A stretch of DNA of 32,979 bases from Candidatus Desulfatifera sulfidica (GTDB lineage Bacteria > Desulfobacterota > Desulfobulbia > Desulfobulbales > Desulfocapsaceae). Below the pieces are notes generated by a model. That model was not told the DNA's origin. It saw nothing but the letters and a program-made list of their open reading frames with translations, and did not search any database. This document shows, piece after piece, positions 1-6,571 of the stretch (positions are counted from its first letter, which is position 1; each line of letters begins with the position of its first letter). Location: assembly GCA_014381505.1 (NCBI GenBank), contig JACNLK010000048.1:1-32979 (forward strand). Direction: 5' to 3'. The position numbers and the translations under genes were made by a program.

Positions 1-500
1 CATCAACACTGCGGCCTCCTAAGTCCGAGGCTTTCAACTTAAATACGAAAGAACCAAATTTACTCCTGATCGTGGTGATTATCTTTTGTCTCTTGCTGAT
101 CATGCGCGTGCTGCGATTTATAAAGGTCCTTGATTTGTTTGAGTACATGCTGGAGCCGATTCTGCCCTTTTTTGGAATGAGTCGGCGTGCAGCGCCTGTT
201 ACAGTGGTTGGTATGGTGGTTGGGCTTTCGTACGGTGGCGCACTGATCATTCGCGAGGCCACTTCGGGTAAACTTGCACGACGTGAGGTCTTTAACTCAT
301 TGGCTTTGATGGGACTTTGTCATTCTTTGATTGAAGATACCTTGCTCATGCTCGCGCTGGGTGCGAAGGTTGACGGTGTTCTCTGGGGAAGGCTTGTTTT
401 TTCTCTAATGGTCATGTTTTTGATTGTACGTCTGCAGCGAGGGCGCGGACATGGAACTGTTCAAGGTCAAACTGGTCAGGAATTTCCAGAACAAGTATGA
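1..500 (+). CDS. Nucleoside-recognition (Gate) domain membrane protein, 5' partial
   Basis: The frame is open back to the first base of the window, so the ORF-track start at 72 (GTG) is only an internal codon and the gene begins upstream. The visible 165 or so residues contain hydrophobic stretches (IIFCLLLIMRVL, the VVGMVVGLSYGGALI segment and a C-terminal LVFSLMVMFLIV). They also show the pattern GLSYGGALIIREA followed by SLALMGLCHSLIEDTL, which resembles the Gate/nucleoside-recognition domain of spore-maturation-A/B-like membrane proteins. The role in such bacteria is poorly defined; transport of a small solute across the inner membrane is the usual guess. The tail is polar and Gln/Gly-rich. 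A 96-bp gap with a small hairpin separates it from avtA. The family call is moderately secure and the function is not. Confidence 0.7.
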   Translation, partial: STLRPPKSEAFNLNTKEPNLLLIVVIIFCLLLIMRVLRFIKVLDLFEYMLEPILPFFGMSRRAAPVTVVGMVVGLSYGGALIIREATSGKLARREVFNSLALMGLCHSLIEDTLLMLALGAKVDGVLWGRLVFSLMVMFLIVRLQRGRGHGTVQGQTGQEFPEQV

Positions 501-596
501 TATGAGAAGAATGAAATTGCGAACAATTGTCACCCCCGTTTCCCGCAGGTGACGGGATGATTCCTGTAGTTCTGTAGAAGTAAAGGAGAAGAGGCA

Positions 597-1847
597 ATGA
601 AGATATCCCAATTCGGACATAGAATGACCAGTGGTCCTGGAATTCTCAGTTTGATGGATGATCTGGGTCAGGCCATGGCTGCCGGGGATAAGATTATGAT
701 GGGCGGCGGTAATCCCGGCCATGTTCCAGCCCTGCAGGATTTGATGGCCTCCCGCTTGCATCGGATTGCAGATGATCCTGAGCAGTTGAGACGTCTGATT
801 GGTATTTATGATCCACCTTCTGGTGAGAGCGAGTTTGTCAAATCATTAGCTGATTTATTACGTCGTGAGTACGGTTGGGATGTGGGTCGGGAGCATATTT
901 GTCTCACCAATGGCAGTCAGAGTGGCTTTTTTGCACTCTTTAATCTTTTGGGTGGACAGTATGCTGACGGGACTCGCAAAAAGATTCGTTTGCCCATGGC
1001 TCCTGAGTATATTGGCTATGCTGATCTCGGGCTTACAGATGACTTTTTTGTGGCGACTCGGCCCAGTATTGATTTACTTGCTGATAATCTGTTCAAATAT
1101 CGGGTAGATTTCGATGCTATGGATATTGGTGAGGAGACCGGGGCGATTTGTGTCTCACGGCCTACAAATCCAACAGGTAACGTCATTACAGATCATGAAG
1201 TGGCTGAGCTTGATCGACTGGCGCGTCAGCATGACGTGCCGCTTATTCTTGATAATGCGTACGGCTTACCATTTCCGGGGATCGTTTATTCTGATGCCCA
1301 GCCATTCTGGAACGAAAACACAGTGGTCTGTCTTTCCTTGTCCAAATTGGGATTGCCAGCGGCCAGAACCGGGATAGTTATTGCACGACCTGAGATTATA
1401 CGGGCACTGGCAGCCATGAATGCAGTCATGAATCTGGCCCCTGGCAGTTTTGGGGCTATGCTGACCATGGAGATGGTGGCCAGCGGTGAAATCCTTGATT
1501 TTGGAAGAAAAATAATTCGTCCATTCTATCAATCCAAGGCCGAAAAGGCTGTGGCCGGTTTTCAGACGGCACTGAGTGGGGTTCCGTACCGGATTCACAA
1601 ACCAGAGGGGGCCATGTTTTTGTGGCTATGGTTTGATGATCTGCCAATAAGCAGCCTTGAGTTGTATGAACGACTCAAAAAGCGCGGGGTCCTCGTTGTC
1701 TCAGGCCATTATTTTTTTCCAGGTCTCTCTGGTCAATGGAAGCACAGTGTTGAATGTCTGAGAGTTACGTATTCCCAAGATGATGAGCAGGTGGCTCGGG
1801 GAATTACAATCATCGGAGATGAAGTAAGAAAGGTGTATGCTGTCTAG
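597..1847 (+). CDS. avtA: Valine--pyruvate aminotransferase (AvtA)
   Basis: PLP-dependent class I/II aminotransferase of 416 residues, close to the usual AvtA length. AvtA exchanges amino groups between valine, alanine and their keto acids in the cytoplasm, linking branched-chain and alanine synthesis. The N-terminal MKISQFGHRMTSGPGILSLMDDLG block is characteristic of AvtA. Visible PLP-site elements are NPTG at about 191-194, DNAYG at about 219-223 and the Schiff-base lysine in SLSKLG at K250, followed by the PLP-phosphate-contacting AARTG. The start is supported by an AAGGAG-type ribosome site in GTAAAGGAGAAGAGGCAATG. The DUF4177 gene follows after 42 bp and is probably co-transcribed. Confidence 0.93.
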   Translation: MKISQFGHRMTSGPGILSLMDDLGQAMAAGDKIMMGGGNPGHVPALQDLMASRLHRIADDPEQLRRLIGIYDPPSGESEFVKSLADLLRREYGWDVGREHICLTNGSQSGFFALFNLLGGQYADGTRKKIRLPMAPEYIGYADLGLTDDFFVATRPSIDLLADNLFKYRVDFDAMDIGEETGAICVSRPTNPTGNVITDHEVAELDRLARQHDVPLILDNAYGLPFPGIVYSDAQPFWNENTVVCLSLSKLGLPAARTGIVIARPEIIRALAAMNAVMNLAPGSFGAMLTMEMVASGEILDFGRKIIRPFYQSKAEKAVAGFQTALSGVPYRIHKPEGAMFLWLWFDDLPISSLELYERLKKRGVLVVSGHYFFPGLSGQWKHSVECLRVTYSQDDEQVARGITIIGDEVRKVYAV

Positions 1848-1889
1848 TTTGTGTGGGTGTCTTGAAATGGTCATAGGTGAGGTGCAGTA

Positions 1890-2303
1890 ATGGGTTGGAG
1901 TTACAAGACAGTTCATTTCGGGCTCAAAAAAGAGGGACTTCTGGGCGGTGCGTTCCTGGATGAGGTTGAACTGGAAGTTTCGTTAAATGAGTATGGGAGG
2001 CTGGGCTGGGAATTGATCTCTCTGGTGGACGTACAGGATGGCCTGATGGCTGTGCTCAAGCAACCTTTGGGGCGAGTTCCTGAACAGCAGGATGAATTTC
2101 CGGAAATTCCACAGGAGAGTGTGGCCGAACTACCTGAGTTGGAAGATGAAGTTGATTCTGAGTGTGAAGTTTATACTGAAGGAACGTTTGAAGATGGGCA
2201 TCTGCAGGCAGAAGAGGAATCACAAGACAGTGACGATGAGCAGGCCGAAACAACATCAACTGATGCTCGTCCACTTGATCCCGGAGCCATGCGTATCGGT
2301 TGA
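1890..2303 (+). CDS. DUF4177-like protein with acidic tail
   Basis: A 137-residue protein. Residues 1-55 (GWSYKTVHFG, then EVSLNEYGRLGWELISLVDV) match the pattern of the small DUF4177 domain, in which a conserved N-E-x-G-x-x-GWEL segment is typical. The rest is a strongly acidic, Glu/Asp/Ser/Gln-rich low-complexity tail likely to be disordered. No signal peptide or membrane segment is visible, so it is probably cytoplasmic. The start has a purine-rich ribosome site (AGGTGAGGTGCAGTAATG) and lies 42 bp after avtA. The family has no assigned reaction, and no function is proposed here. Confidence 0.75.
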   Translation: MGWSYKTVHFGLKKEGLLGGAFLDEVELEVSLNEYGRLGWELISLVDVQDGLMAVLKQPLGRVPEQQDEFPEIPQESVAELPELEDEVDSECEVYTEGTFEDGHLQAEEESQDSDDEQAETTSTDARPLDPGAMRIG

Positions 2304-2467
2304 CGTGCGTTGAGCATCTGGTTGGAGGGGGCAGGTTTGAATAACACTCGAATGGAGTGTAGTGCGTAAGAATTACTCAGTTTTTGAAGCGCGTGGGTAA
2401 AGAATATCCAAGTTTGTTTTTCGCCATCGTCTGTTTCATATTGCTTATCTGGTTCTTTTCTTTAAAT

Positions 2468-2486
2468 ATTAGTATGTTATACTAAT
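2468..2486. repeat. Perfect inverted repeat, operator-like, overlapping a -10-like box
   Basis: ATTAGTAT-GTT-ATACTAAT is an 8-bp perfect inverted repeat with a 3-bp centre. It contains TATACT (2478-2483), which could act as a -10 element for the short transcript ending at 2583. No convincing -35 lies at the right distance. Either a repressor site on a promoter or a chance AT-rich palindrome is possible. Confidence 0.4.
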
Positions 2487-2487
2487 C

Positions 2488-2583
2488 GTGCAATGGCTGG
2501 CATGAATGTTGGAAGTCTTTAATTATCTTCATTCTCCCCCTTTTAGCGCCTACTCGACTTGTTCGGATAGGCGCTAATTTTTT
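2488..2583 (+). ncRNA. Candidate small RNA ending in an intrinsic terminator
   Basis: This gene-free stretch lies between an operator-like palindrome with a TATACT box and a clear intrinsic terminator. A transcript starting near 2490 would be about 95 nt. It would contain an imperfect GAATG..GAAG / CTTC.ATTC hairpin, a single-stranded C-rich run (TTCTCCCCC) that could pair with purine-rich Shine-Dalgarno regions, and the terminator stem. No coding frame is seen. This is inference from layout only; no known small-RNA family is recognised. Confidence 0.35.
2543..2583 (+). terminator. Intrinsic terminator
   Basis: The 10-bp perfect stem TTAGCGCCTA / TAGGCGCTAA closes a 15-nt loop and is followed by TTTTTT. 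It would end either transcripts from avtA-DUF4177 or a short RNA starting near 2490. Confidence 0.8.
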
Positions 2584-2754
2584 GCGAGGTGATAAATAAA
2601 TGGAGACATCTTTTTGAGGGAAATGGTTATCTTGCGGTCTGCTGAAAGAATTTTCAAAAAGTCATAAATAAGACGGCCCAGCTGTTGGTGCACCATATAG
2701 GGTGACTGTGGCGCTTGTGGCATACGATATGCAGTGGCCTGTCTGCGTTTTCTC

Positions 2755-2784
2755 TTGACATCATTACTTGAGGGAAGCTATGAT
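2755..2784 (+). promoter_or_regulatory. Sigma-70 promoter of the cobalamin riboswitch transcript
   Basis: A consensus -35 TTGACA (2755-2760) is followed by an 18-bp spacer and TATGAT (2779-2784). This is the best sigma-70 promoter seen in the window. The predicted start near 2791 gives a leader of about 70 nt before the riboswitch P1 helix. Confidence 0.75.
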
Positions 2785-2860
2785 CTTATTCAGGTTGCTT
2801 TAAACCTCAGTAATCGTTTCCTGAGAGGAGGGGATCTGTCTTTATAGCAATCTGAGGTCA

Positions 2861-3029
2861 TTCAGGTGTCCGCTTTGCGGACGGTAATAGGGAACGCCGT
2901 GTAAATCGGCGATGGGCCCGCCGCTGTGACTGGTGACAATTCTTGCTATGTGTATGCCACTGCAGCTGAATTTTGGTTGTGGGAAGGCGCAGGATGCGGT
3001 TGAACCGGAAGTCAGAAGACCTGCCTGAA
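2861..3029 (+). promoter_or_regulatory. Cobalamin riboswitch aptamer
   Basis: The conserved landmarks of the B12 aptamer occur in order: P1 strand TTCAGG, GGTAATAGGGAA, CGCCGTGTAAATCGGCGATG, the B12 box GCCCGCCGCTGTGA, GCCACTGC, GGGAAGGCGCAGGATG, GAACCGGAAGTCAGAAGACC and the closing P1 strand CCTGAA. The two P1 strands (2861-2866 and 3024-3029) are perfectly complementary. The aptamer binds adenosyl- or methylcobalamin-type ligands and normally represses B12 synthesis, uptake or B12-independent isozymes. Here the downstream DNA carries no recognisable gene of those kinds before the convergent feoB. Confidence 0.93.
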
Positions 3030-3062
3030 TGAGCGGCCTCTCCATGCTTGGGGGGGCGGCTG

Positions 3063-3087
3063 ATTACCGTCGTGGATCAACGGTAAT
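3063..3087 (+). repeat. Expression-platform hairpin of the riboswitch
   Basis: The 8-bp perfect stem ATTACCGT / ACGGTAAT closes a 9-nt loop between the cobalamin aptamer and the terminator. A competing pairing (GTGGATCA with TGATCAC, 3072-3100 region) could form instead. This is consistent with a switching region, but which state is ligand-bound cannot be read from sequence alone. Confidence 0.5.
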
Positions 3088-3116
3088 TGTTGCTGATCAC
3101 GTGGATAATTTGGGAC

Positions 3117-3158
3117 ATCCTCGGATCGATGTTGTTTATCGGTCTGGGGATTTTTTTT
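3117..3158 (+). terminator. Riboswitch-linked intrinsic terminator
   Basis: ATCCTCGGATCGAT pairs over all 14 positions (with G-U pairs) with ATCGGTCTGGGGAT across a 7-nt loop, and the stem runs into eight T residues. It lies 87 nt beyond the aptamer, the usual place for a transcriptional off-switch. Ligand binding would be expected to stop transcription here. Confidence 0.8.
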
Positions 3159-3341
3159 GCCCGGATCATACTCTCATGGGTATTTTGAAAAATGAGTATT
3201 TTCGTTCAAGATGAAGACGTGCTCAAAGTTTTACCCCAGGCATATGGCTGATATTCTGAGGACAAAGTTTTGAGTGCGACCTGGCTTTTGGGTGAAAAGA
3301 CAATTCTTCAAGGTAGCCTTATTTTTTTTCAGGAGGTTTTC

Positions 3342-3434
3342 ATGCGAATCAGTGAACGGATCATGACTAAAATTGTTCTTACTCAGATCAAAGACTGGGA
3401 CAGCTTTCAACGTATAATGCGTTATTTGCTGTAG
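3342..3434 (+). CDS. 30-residue small ORF under cobalamin riboswitch control
   Basis: This ORF is too short for the ORF track. It has an ideal ribosome site, CAGGAGGTTTTCATG, with AGGAGG placed 6 nt before the ATG. The peptide starts MRISERIMTKIV, is basic and mixed hydrophobic (Ile-rich, one Trp) with no Cys, and ends MRYLL. No signal peptide or transmembrane segment is evident; an amphipathic helix is plausible. It is the only well-started ORF between the riboswitch terminator and the large hairpin before feoB. It could be a true small protein, a leader peptide or the broken remnant of a B12-linked gene. I recognise no homologue. Confidence 0.5.
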   Translation: MRISERIMTKIVLTQIKDWDSFQRIMRYLL

Positions 3435-3452
3435 AGGGAAAGAAACTCAAAT

Positions 3453-3489
3453 GATCCGGGGGGCTGCCTGGTGGGCAGTCCCCCGGATC
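3453..3489. terminator. Strong hairpin between the riboswitch unit and feoB (bidirectional)
   Basis: GATCCGGGGGGCTGCC pairs with GGCAGTCCCCCGGATC, giving 16 pairs with one G-U and a 5-nt loop. It lies 16 bp past the feoB stop and 18 bp past the small-ORF stop, so it suits both converging transcripts. Neither side has a clean T-run: the minus side has ATTTGAGTTTCTTT and the plus side AGAAGAAGC. Termination may therefore be incomplete, or the stem may mainly protect 3' ends. Confidence 0.6.
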
Positions 3490-3505
3490 AGAAGAAGCAA
3501 AAGAA

Positions 3506-5728
3506 TCAGCCCAGACCCAGAAACATGCCGATTTGATAGACGGCCACAGACAGTATAAAGGCAAAGACAGTATTGAACGCCATGGAAAAATAGGCCCATT
3601 TCCAGGTGCCTGCCTCTTTGGCAATACAGATGACCGTGACAAAGCAGGGGGCGTAGAACATAATAAACAACATGGCCGAAACAGCAATCACCCGGTTCCA
3701 GTGTGGTGACTCAAGTAAGCGATCACCCAAAGGCTGAGAGGCGTCTGCCTCAATTTCGCCCATGGAGTAGGCCGTGCCCAGGGTCGAAACAATGACTTCT
3801 TTTGCAGCAAAGCCACCCATGAGTGCAATATTGGTTCGCCACTCAAAGCCGGCCATTTGGGAGATCGGTTCCAGGCTTGTCCCGATTTGCCCGGCCAGGG
3901 AATGGCGCAGGGCTGCTTCAGACTCTATGACATCAATGGTTGTGAGTTGATCCTGAAGTTCTTGAGACGCTGTGGACAGTTCCTCTCCGGCTGTGGCATC
4001 TTCAGAGCTCTGGGTGATCTTTTCAGCATCAATGTCTGACATAATTGCTTGACGTTGTGCTTCAAAGTTTGCGGCCTCATCTTCTGGAAGACCTGGATAC
4101 GTCATCATGGCCCAGAGGACAACGGAAAAGGCGAGAATTACAGTACCTGCCTTTTTAATGTACTGCCAGGTACGCTCCCAGGTGTGAATTGCCAAACCTT
4201 TGGCAGTTGGAAAACGGTAAGGGGGGAGTTCCATGACAAATGGAGTGGGAGCGCCCTTCAGGACTGTTGATCGAAGTATCTTGGCCGATATCAGGGCTAC
4301 CAGCCAGGCCAGAAGGGTGAAAAACATCATGTAGCTGGCCTTGTGGTCGGAAAAGAAAGCTCCGATAAGGAGGGCCAGGACAGGAACTTTGGCCCCGCAG
4401 TTCATAAAGGGCACTGTGAGCAGGGTGGCCATGCGCTCCTTGGGTGAACGCATGGTACGTGTAGCCATAACACCGGGAACAGCGCAGCCACCGGCAATAC
4501 CACCAGAAATGATGAATGGCATAACGGATGAGCCGTGCAGTCCAAATATCCGAAAAATTCTATCCATCATAAAGGCGACTCGGGCCAGGTATCCGGAATC
4601 CTCAAGAATTGAGATTCCAAGGAACATAAACATGATTAAAGGTACAAAACCCAGGACTCCACCAACTCCATCAATGACTCCCGAGATGAGCATTGAACGC
4701 AATGGTCCTTCGGCCATATTGTTGCGAACTGTATCACCCAGGAATACAAAAACATTTTCCATCCAGCCAACCGGGATTTCACTCCATGTGAAAGTGAACT
4801 GGTAAAGGCCGAAAAGGATAAGGAGCATAGCCACGGGGCCAAAAAACCGATTGGTGAGAACTTTGTCGATCCGATCAGTGATGTGAAGCCTGTCCTGGTC
4901 AAAAGTGTGAGTGACAATTCCCTGGCGGAGGATTGATTTGATGAAGCCGTAGCGGTGATCAGCGATGATTGACTCTGGAAAAACTTCTGTCGTCTTAAGC
5001 GTGTGATCAGATACGGAAGTGACTTGGCTCTCTATTGTCTGGGCTGTGGTTTTGGATTCATCCTGTCCTTTGGAAAGGATCAGGTCGTCGTGTTCCAGGT
5101 ACTTGATTGCCGTATATCTCGATGGGTAACTCTCGGTGAGAAAATTTTGTTCATCAATGATGGCCATCAGGTCGAGAATTGTTTCGTCAAGATCTTCACC
5201 GTAGGAGATATGGGTGGGAATCCATGGTTTGTTTTCCCGGGCAACCTCCATGGCGGCAGTCATCAGTTCGTCCGTTCCCTGGCCATTACGGGCAATGATA
5301 GGTATGACAGGCACCCCAAGGAGTTCTGTGAGCTTTTCCGCCTTGATCTTAATGCCGCGATCCTTGGCAACATCGATCATATTCAGGGCGATAACAATGG
5401 GGATGCCAAGTTCTAAGAACTGGCAGGTGAGATAAAGATTGCGCTCAAGGTTGGAGGCATCAATGATGTTGATCACAACTTTTGGTCGTTGGTTGATCAG
5501 GTAATCGCGTGCGACAACTTCTTCTTCTGAGTAGGCCGTGAGCGAATAAGTGCCAGGTAGATCAGTAATTATCACATGTTGATTGTCGAGTGTTAAAGAG
5601 CCCTCTTTGTAGTCGACGGTGATACCGGGATAGTTACCAACATGTTGACGAGCACCTGTTAGGTGATTGAAAAGAGTGGTTTTACCGGCGTTGGGGTTAC
5701 CAGCCAGGGCCATAAGGAATTTGTTCAT
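3506..5728 (-). CDS. feoB: Ferrous iron transport protein B (FeoB)
   Basis: A 740-residue GTPase-coupled inner-membrane permease for Fe2+ uptake under low oxygen, of normal family length. The N-terminal G-domain shows G1 GNPNAGKTT (10-18), DLPG (56-59, G3) and NMID (116-119, G4). The C-terminal half carries the Gate-type membrane segments with typical FeoB signatures such as GGIAGGCAVPG, PFMNCGAKVPV and FAAKEVIVSTLGT. An acidic, Ser/Gln-rich cytoplasmic insert of roughly 70 residues lies between the later membrane segments. It follows the Cys-rich small protein by 100 bp and feoA further upstream, so the order is feoA, small Cys-rich gene, feoB. Confidence 0.97.
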   Translation of the reverse strand: MNKFLMALAGNPNAGKTTLFNHLTGARQHVGNYPGITVDYKEGSLTLDNQHVIITDLPGTYSLTAYSEEEVVARDYLINQRPKVVINIIDASNLERNLYLTCQFLELGIPIVIALNMIDVAKDRGIKIKAEKLTELLGVPVIPIIARNGQGTDELMTAAMEVARENKPWIPTHISYGEDLDETILDLMAIIDEQNFLTESYPSRYTAIKYLEHDDLILSKGQDESKTTAQTIESQVTSVSDHTLKTTEVFPESIIADHRYGFIKSILRQGIVTHTFDQDRLHITDRIDKVLTNRFFGPVAMLLILFGLYQFTFTWSEIPVGWMENVFVFLGDTVRNNMAEGPLRSMLISGVIDGVGGVLGFVPLIMFMFLGISILEDSGYLARVAFMMDRIFRIFGLHGSSVMPFIISGGIAGGCAVPGVMATRTMRSPKERMATLLTVPFMNCGAKVPVLALLIGAFFSDHKASYMMFFTLLAWLVALISAKILRSTVLKGAPTPFVMELPPYRFPTAKGLAIHTWERTWQYIKKAGTVILAFSVVLWAMMTYPGLPEDEAANFEAQRQAIMSDIDAEKITQSSEDATAGEELSTASQELQDQLTTIDVIESEAALRHSLAGQIGTSLEPISQMAGFEWRTNIALMGGFAAKEVIVSTLGTAYSMGEIEADASQPLGDRLLESPHWNRVIAVSAMLFIMFYAPCFVTVICIAKEAGTWKWAYFSMAFNTVFAFILSVAVYQIGMFLGLG

Positions 5729-5828
5729 GGAATTCTCGTGGGTTAAGGTGAGTGTATTGTTTTTCTGAAAAAAATAGGGCTGGCCGATAATTTTTTCAGA
5801 TAGCCAAATAAGTTATGTTTGAGGGGGC

Positions 5829-6002
5829 TCAGTGCAGATCTTTTTTGGGTAAATCGCAGATATTGTCGCAACCGGAACAACTGCAACCACAACCACCGGA
5901 GGTATCCAGGTTGGCCGCTCGTTTGAATTGGCGATAAAGCTTGATGCCGATAAAAAAAATGCAAATGACAACAGCAATAATGATGGCAATAGTCTGGAAC
6001 AT
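5829..6002 (-). CDS. FeoB-associated Cys-rich membrane protein (57 residues)
   Basis: Absent from the ORF track because of its size. The frame starts MFQTIAIIIAVVICIFFIGI, a single N-terminal membrane helix. Basic residues follow (KLYRQFKR), then a Cys/Gly cluster CGCSCSGCDNIC and a short polar tail ending KKDLH. One helix plus a compact Cys cluster of this size, directly before feoB, is the hallmark of the FeoB-associated Cys-rich family (sometimes treated as FeoC-like). It probably sits in the inner membrane beside FeoB and may bind iron or an iron-sulfur centre. No Shine-Dalgarno is visible before the ATG, and a TAA lies seven codons upstream in frame, so no earlier start is possible. Confidence 0.85.
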   Translation of the reverse strand: MFQTIAIIIAVVICIFFIGIKLYRQFKRAANLDTSGGCGCSCSGCDNICDLPKKDLH

Positions 6003-6023
6003 GGTCGTTTTAGTTTGTAATTG

Positions 6024-6037
6024 TTAGGTGGTCCTAA
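6024..6037. promoter_or_regulatory. Perfect palindromic operator TTAGG-N4-CCTAA at the Cys-rich gene
   Basis: TTAGGTGGTCCTAA is a perfect 5+5 palindrome in the 78-bp gap between feoA and the Cys-rich gene. On the minus strand it fills the 18-bp spacer between TTGCAA and TACAAA, a weak promoter-like pair. The same box recurs with one mismatch before each feoA. It resembles binding sites of the DtxR/IdeR/MntR metalloregulator family more than a Fur box; the regulator identity is inferred. Confidence 0.6.
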
Positions 6038-6080
6038 TTGCAAAGGCCAAAAAAAAACCAGGGGTACGATCTGAGTTGAT

Positions 6081-6392
6081 CTATGGCGCAGCAATTAAGA
6101 TATTTTTCATACTTTCATGATCCAGGCTCAGTGTACTTCCGTGTATTTTCAGAAGGCATTGTGAGCCACCCTGCTTTGGACAGATAAGTTCGACTTCTTC
6201 ACCGGGGTAGAGACCCAATGCAGCCATTCTGGCACAGTGACTCCGGTCACCTGTGACTTTGCATATTTTTACACGTCCCCTGTGGCAGGCCTCGGACAAG
6301 GGGCTGGTCTTCCGTGGACACGTGGAGGTATTGCTTTTATTATGACTCCTGCTGGAGCAGCAGTATTTTTTCTTAAACACATTAAAGGTCAT
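6081..6392 (-). CDS. feoA: FeoA-domain protein with Cys-rich N-terminal extension
   Basis: A 103-residue protein. The C-terminal ~70 residues form an SH3-like FeoA domain, with the pattern ARMAALGLYPGEEVELI and the closing STLSLDHESMKNILI typical of the family. FeoA is a small cytoplasmic partner of FeoB. The N-terminal ~35 residues are an addition to the usual 75-80 residue protein and hold a CC pair plus further cysteines, eight in the whole protein, which suggests metal binding. There is no in-frame Met before the domain other than M1, so the extension is probably real. The gene is followed by the Cys-rich small gene and feoB, and preceded by a TTAGG-type box at 6417. Confidence 0.85.
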   Translation of the reverse strand: MTFNVFKKKYCCSSRSHNKSNTSTCPRKTSPLSEACHRGRVKICKVTGDRSHCARMAALGLYPGEEVELICPKQGGSQCLLKIHGSTLSLDHESMKNILIAAP

Positions 6393-6416
6393 ATGAACTC
6401 TCGTTGTTTGAAATGT

Positions 6417-6430
6417 TTAGGTACACCAAA
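6417..6430. promoter_or_regulatory. TTAGG-N4-CCAAA box upstream of feoA
   Basis: TTAGGTACACCAAA lies 25 bp before the feoA start and differs at one half-site position from the perfect palindrome at 6024. It is positioned to overlap or follow the feoA promoter. It is probably an operator for the same iron-responsive regulator. Confidence 0.5.
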
Positions 6431-6571
6431 CTTTAAGGGCTGTCAACAATTTTTCAAGTCTTGTTTTCCTGCCTCGGGAGAGGTTTAATGAAAGAAAAGG
6501 GAGCTGGGCTGCCAGTTTGATTGATGTGTAAGTCTTGGGGGTCAATGTAACTCGTGTAAATCGGAGAAAAA

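Noticed and set aside
3029-3214. 61-residue plus-strand ORF starting at the end of the riboswitch aptamer
   Set aside because: It runs through the switching hairpin and terminator, its ATG lies on the P1 strand, and there is no ribosome site. It is best explained as RNA structure, not coding.
3211-3273. 20-codon ORF between the riboswitch terminator and the 30-codon ORF
   Set aside because: Only a weak TTCAAG precedes the ATG and nothing in the peptide suggests selection.
4341-4805. 154-residue ORF antisense to feoB
   Set aside because: Shadow of a conserved transmembrane part of FeoB in the opposite frame, with no ribosome site or family pattern.
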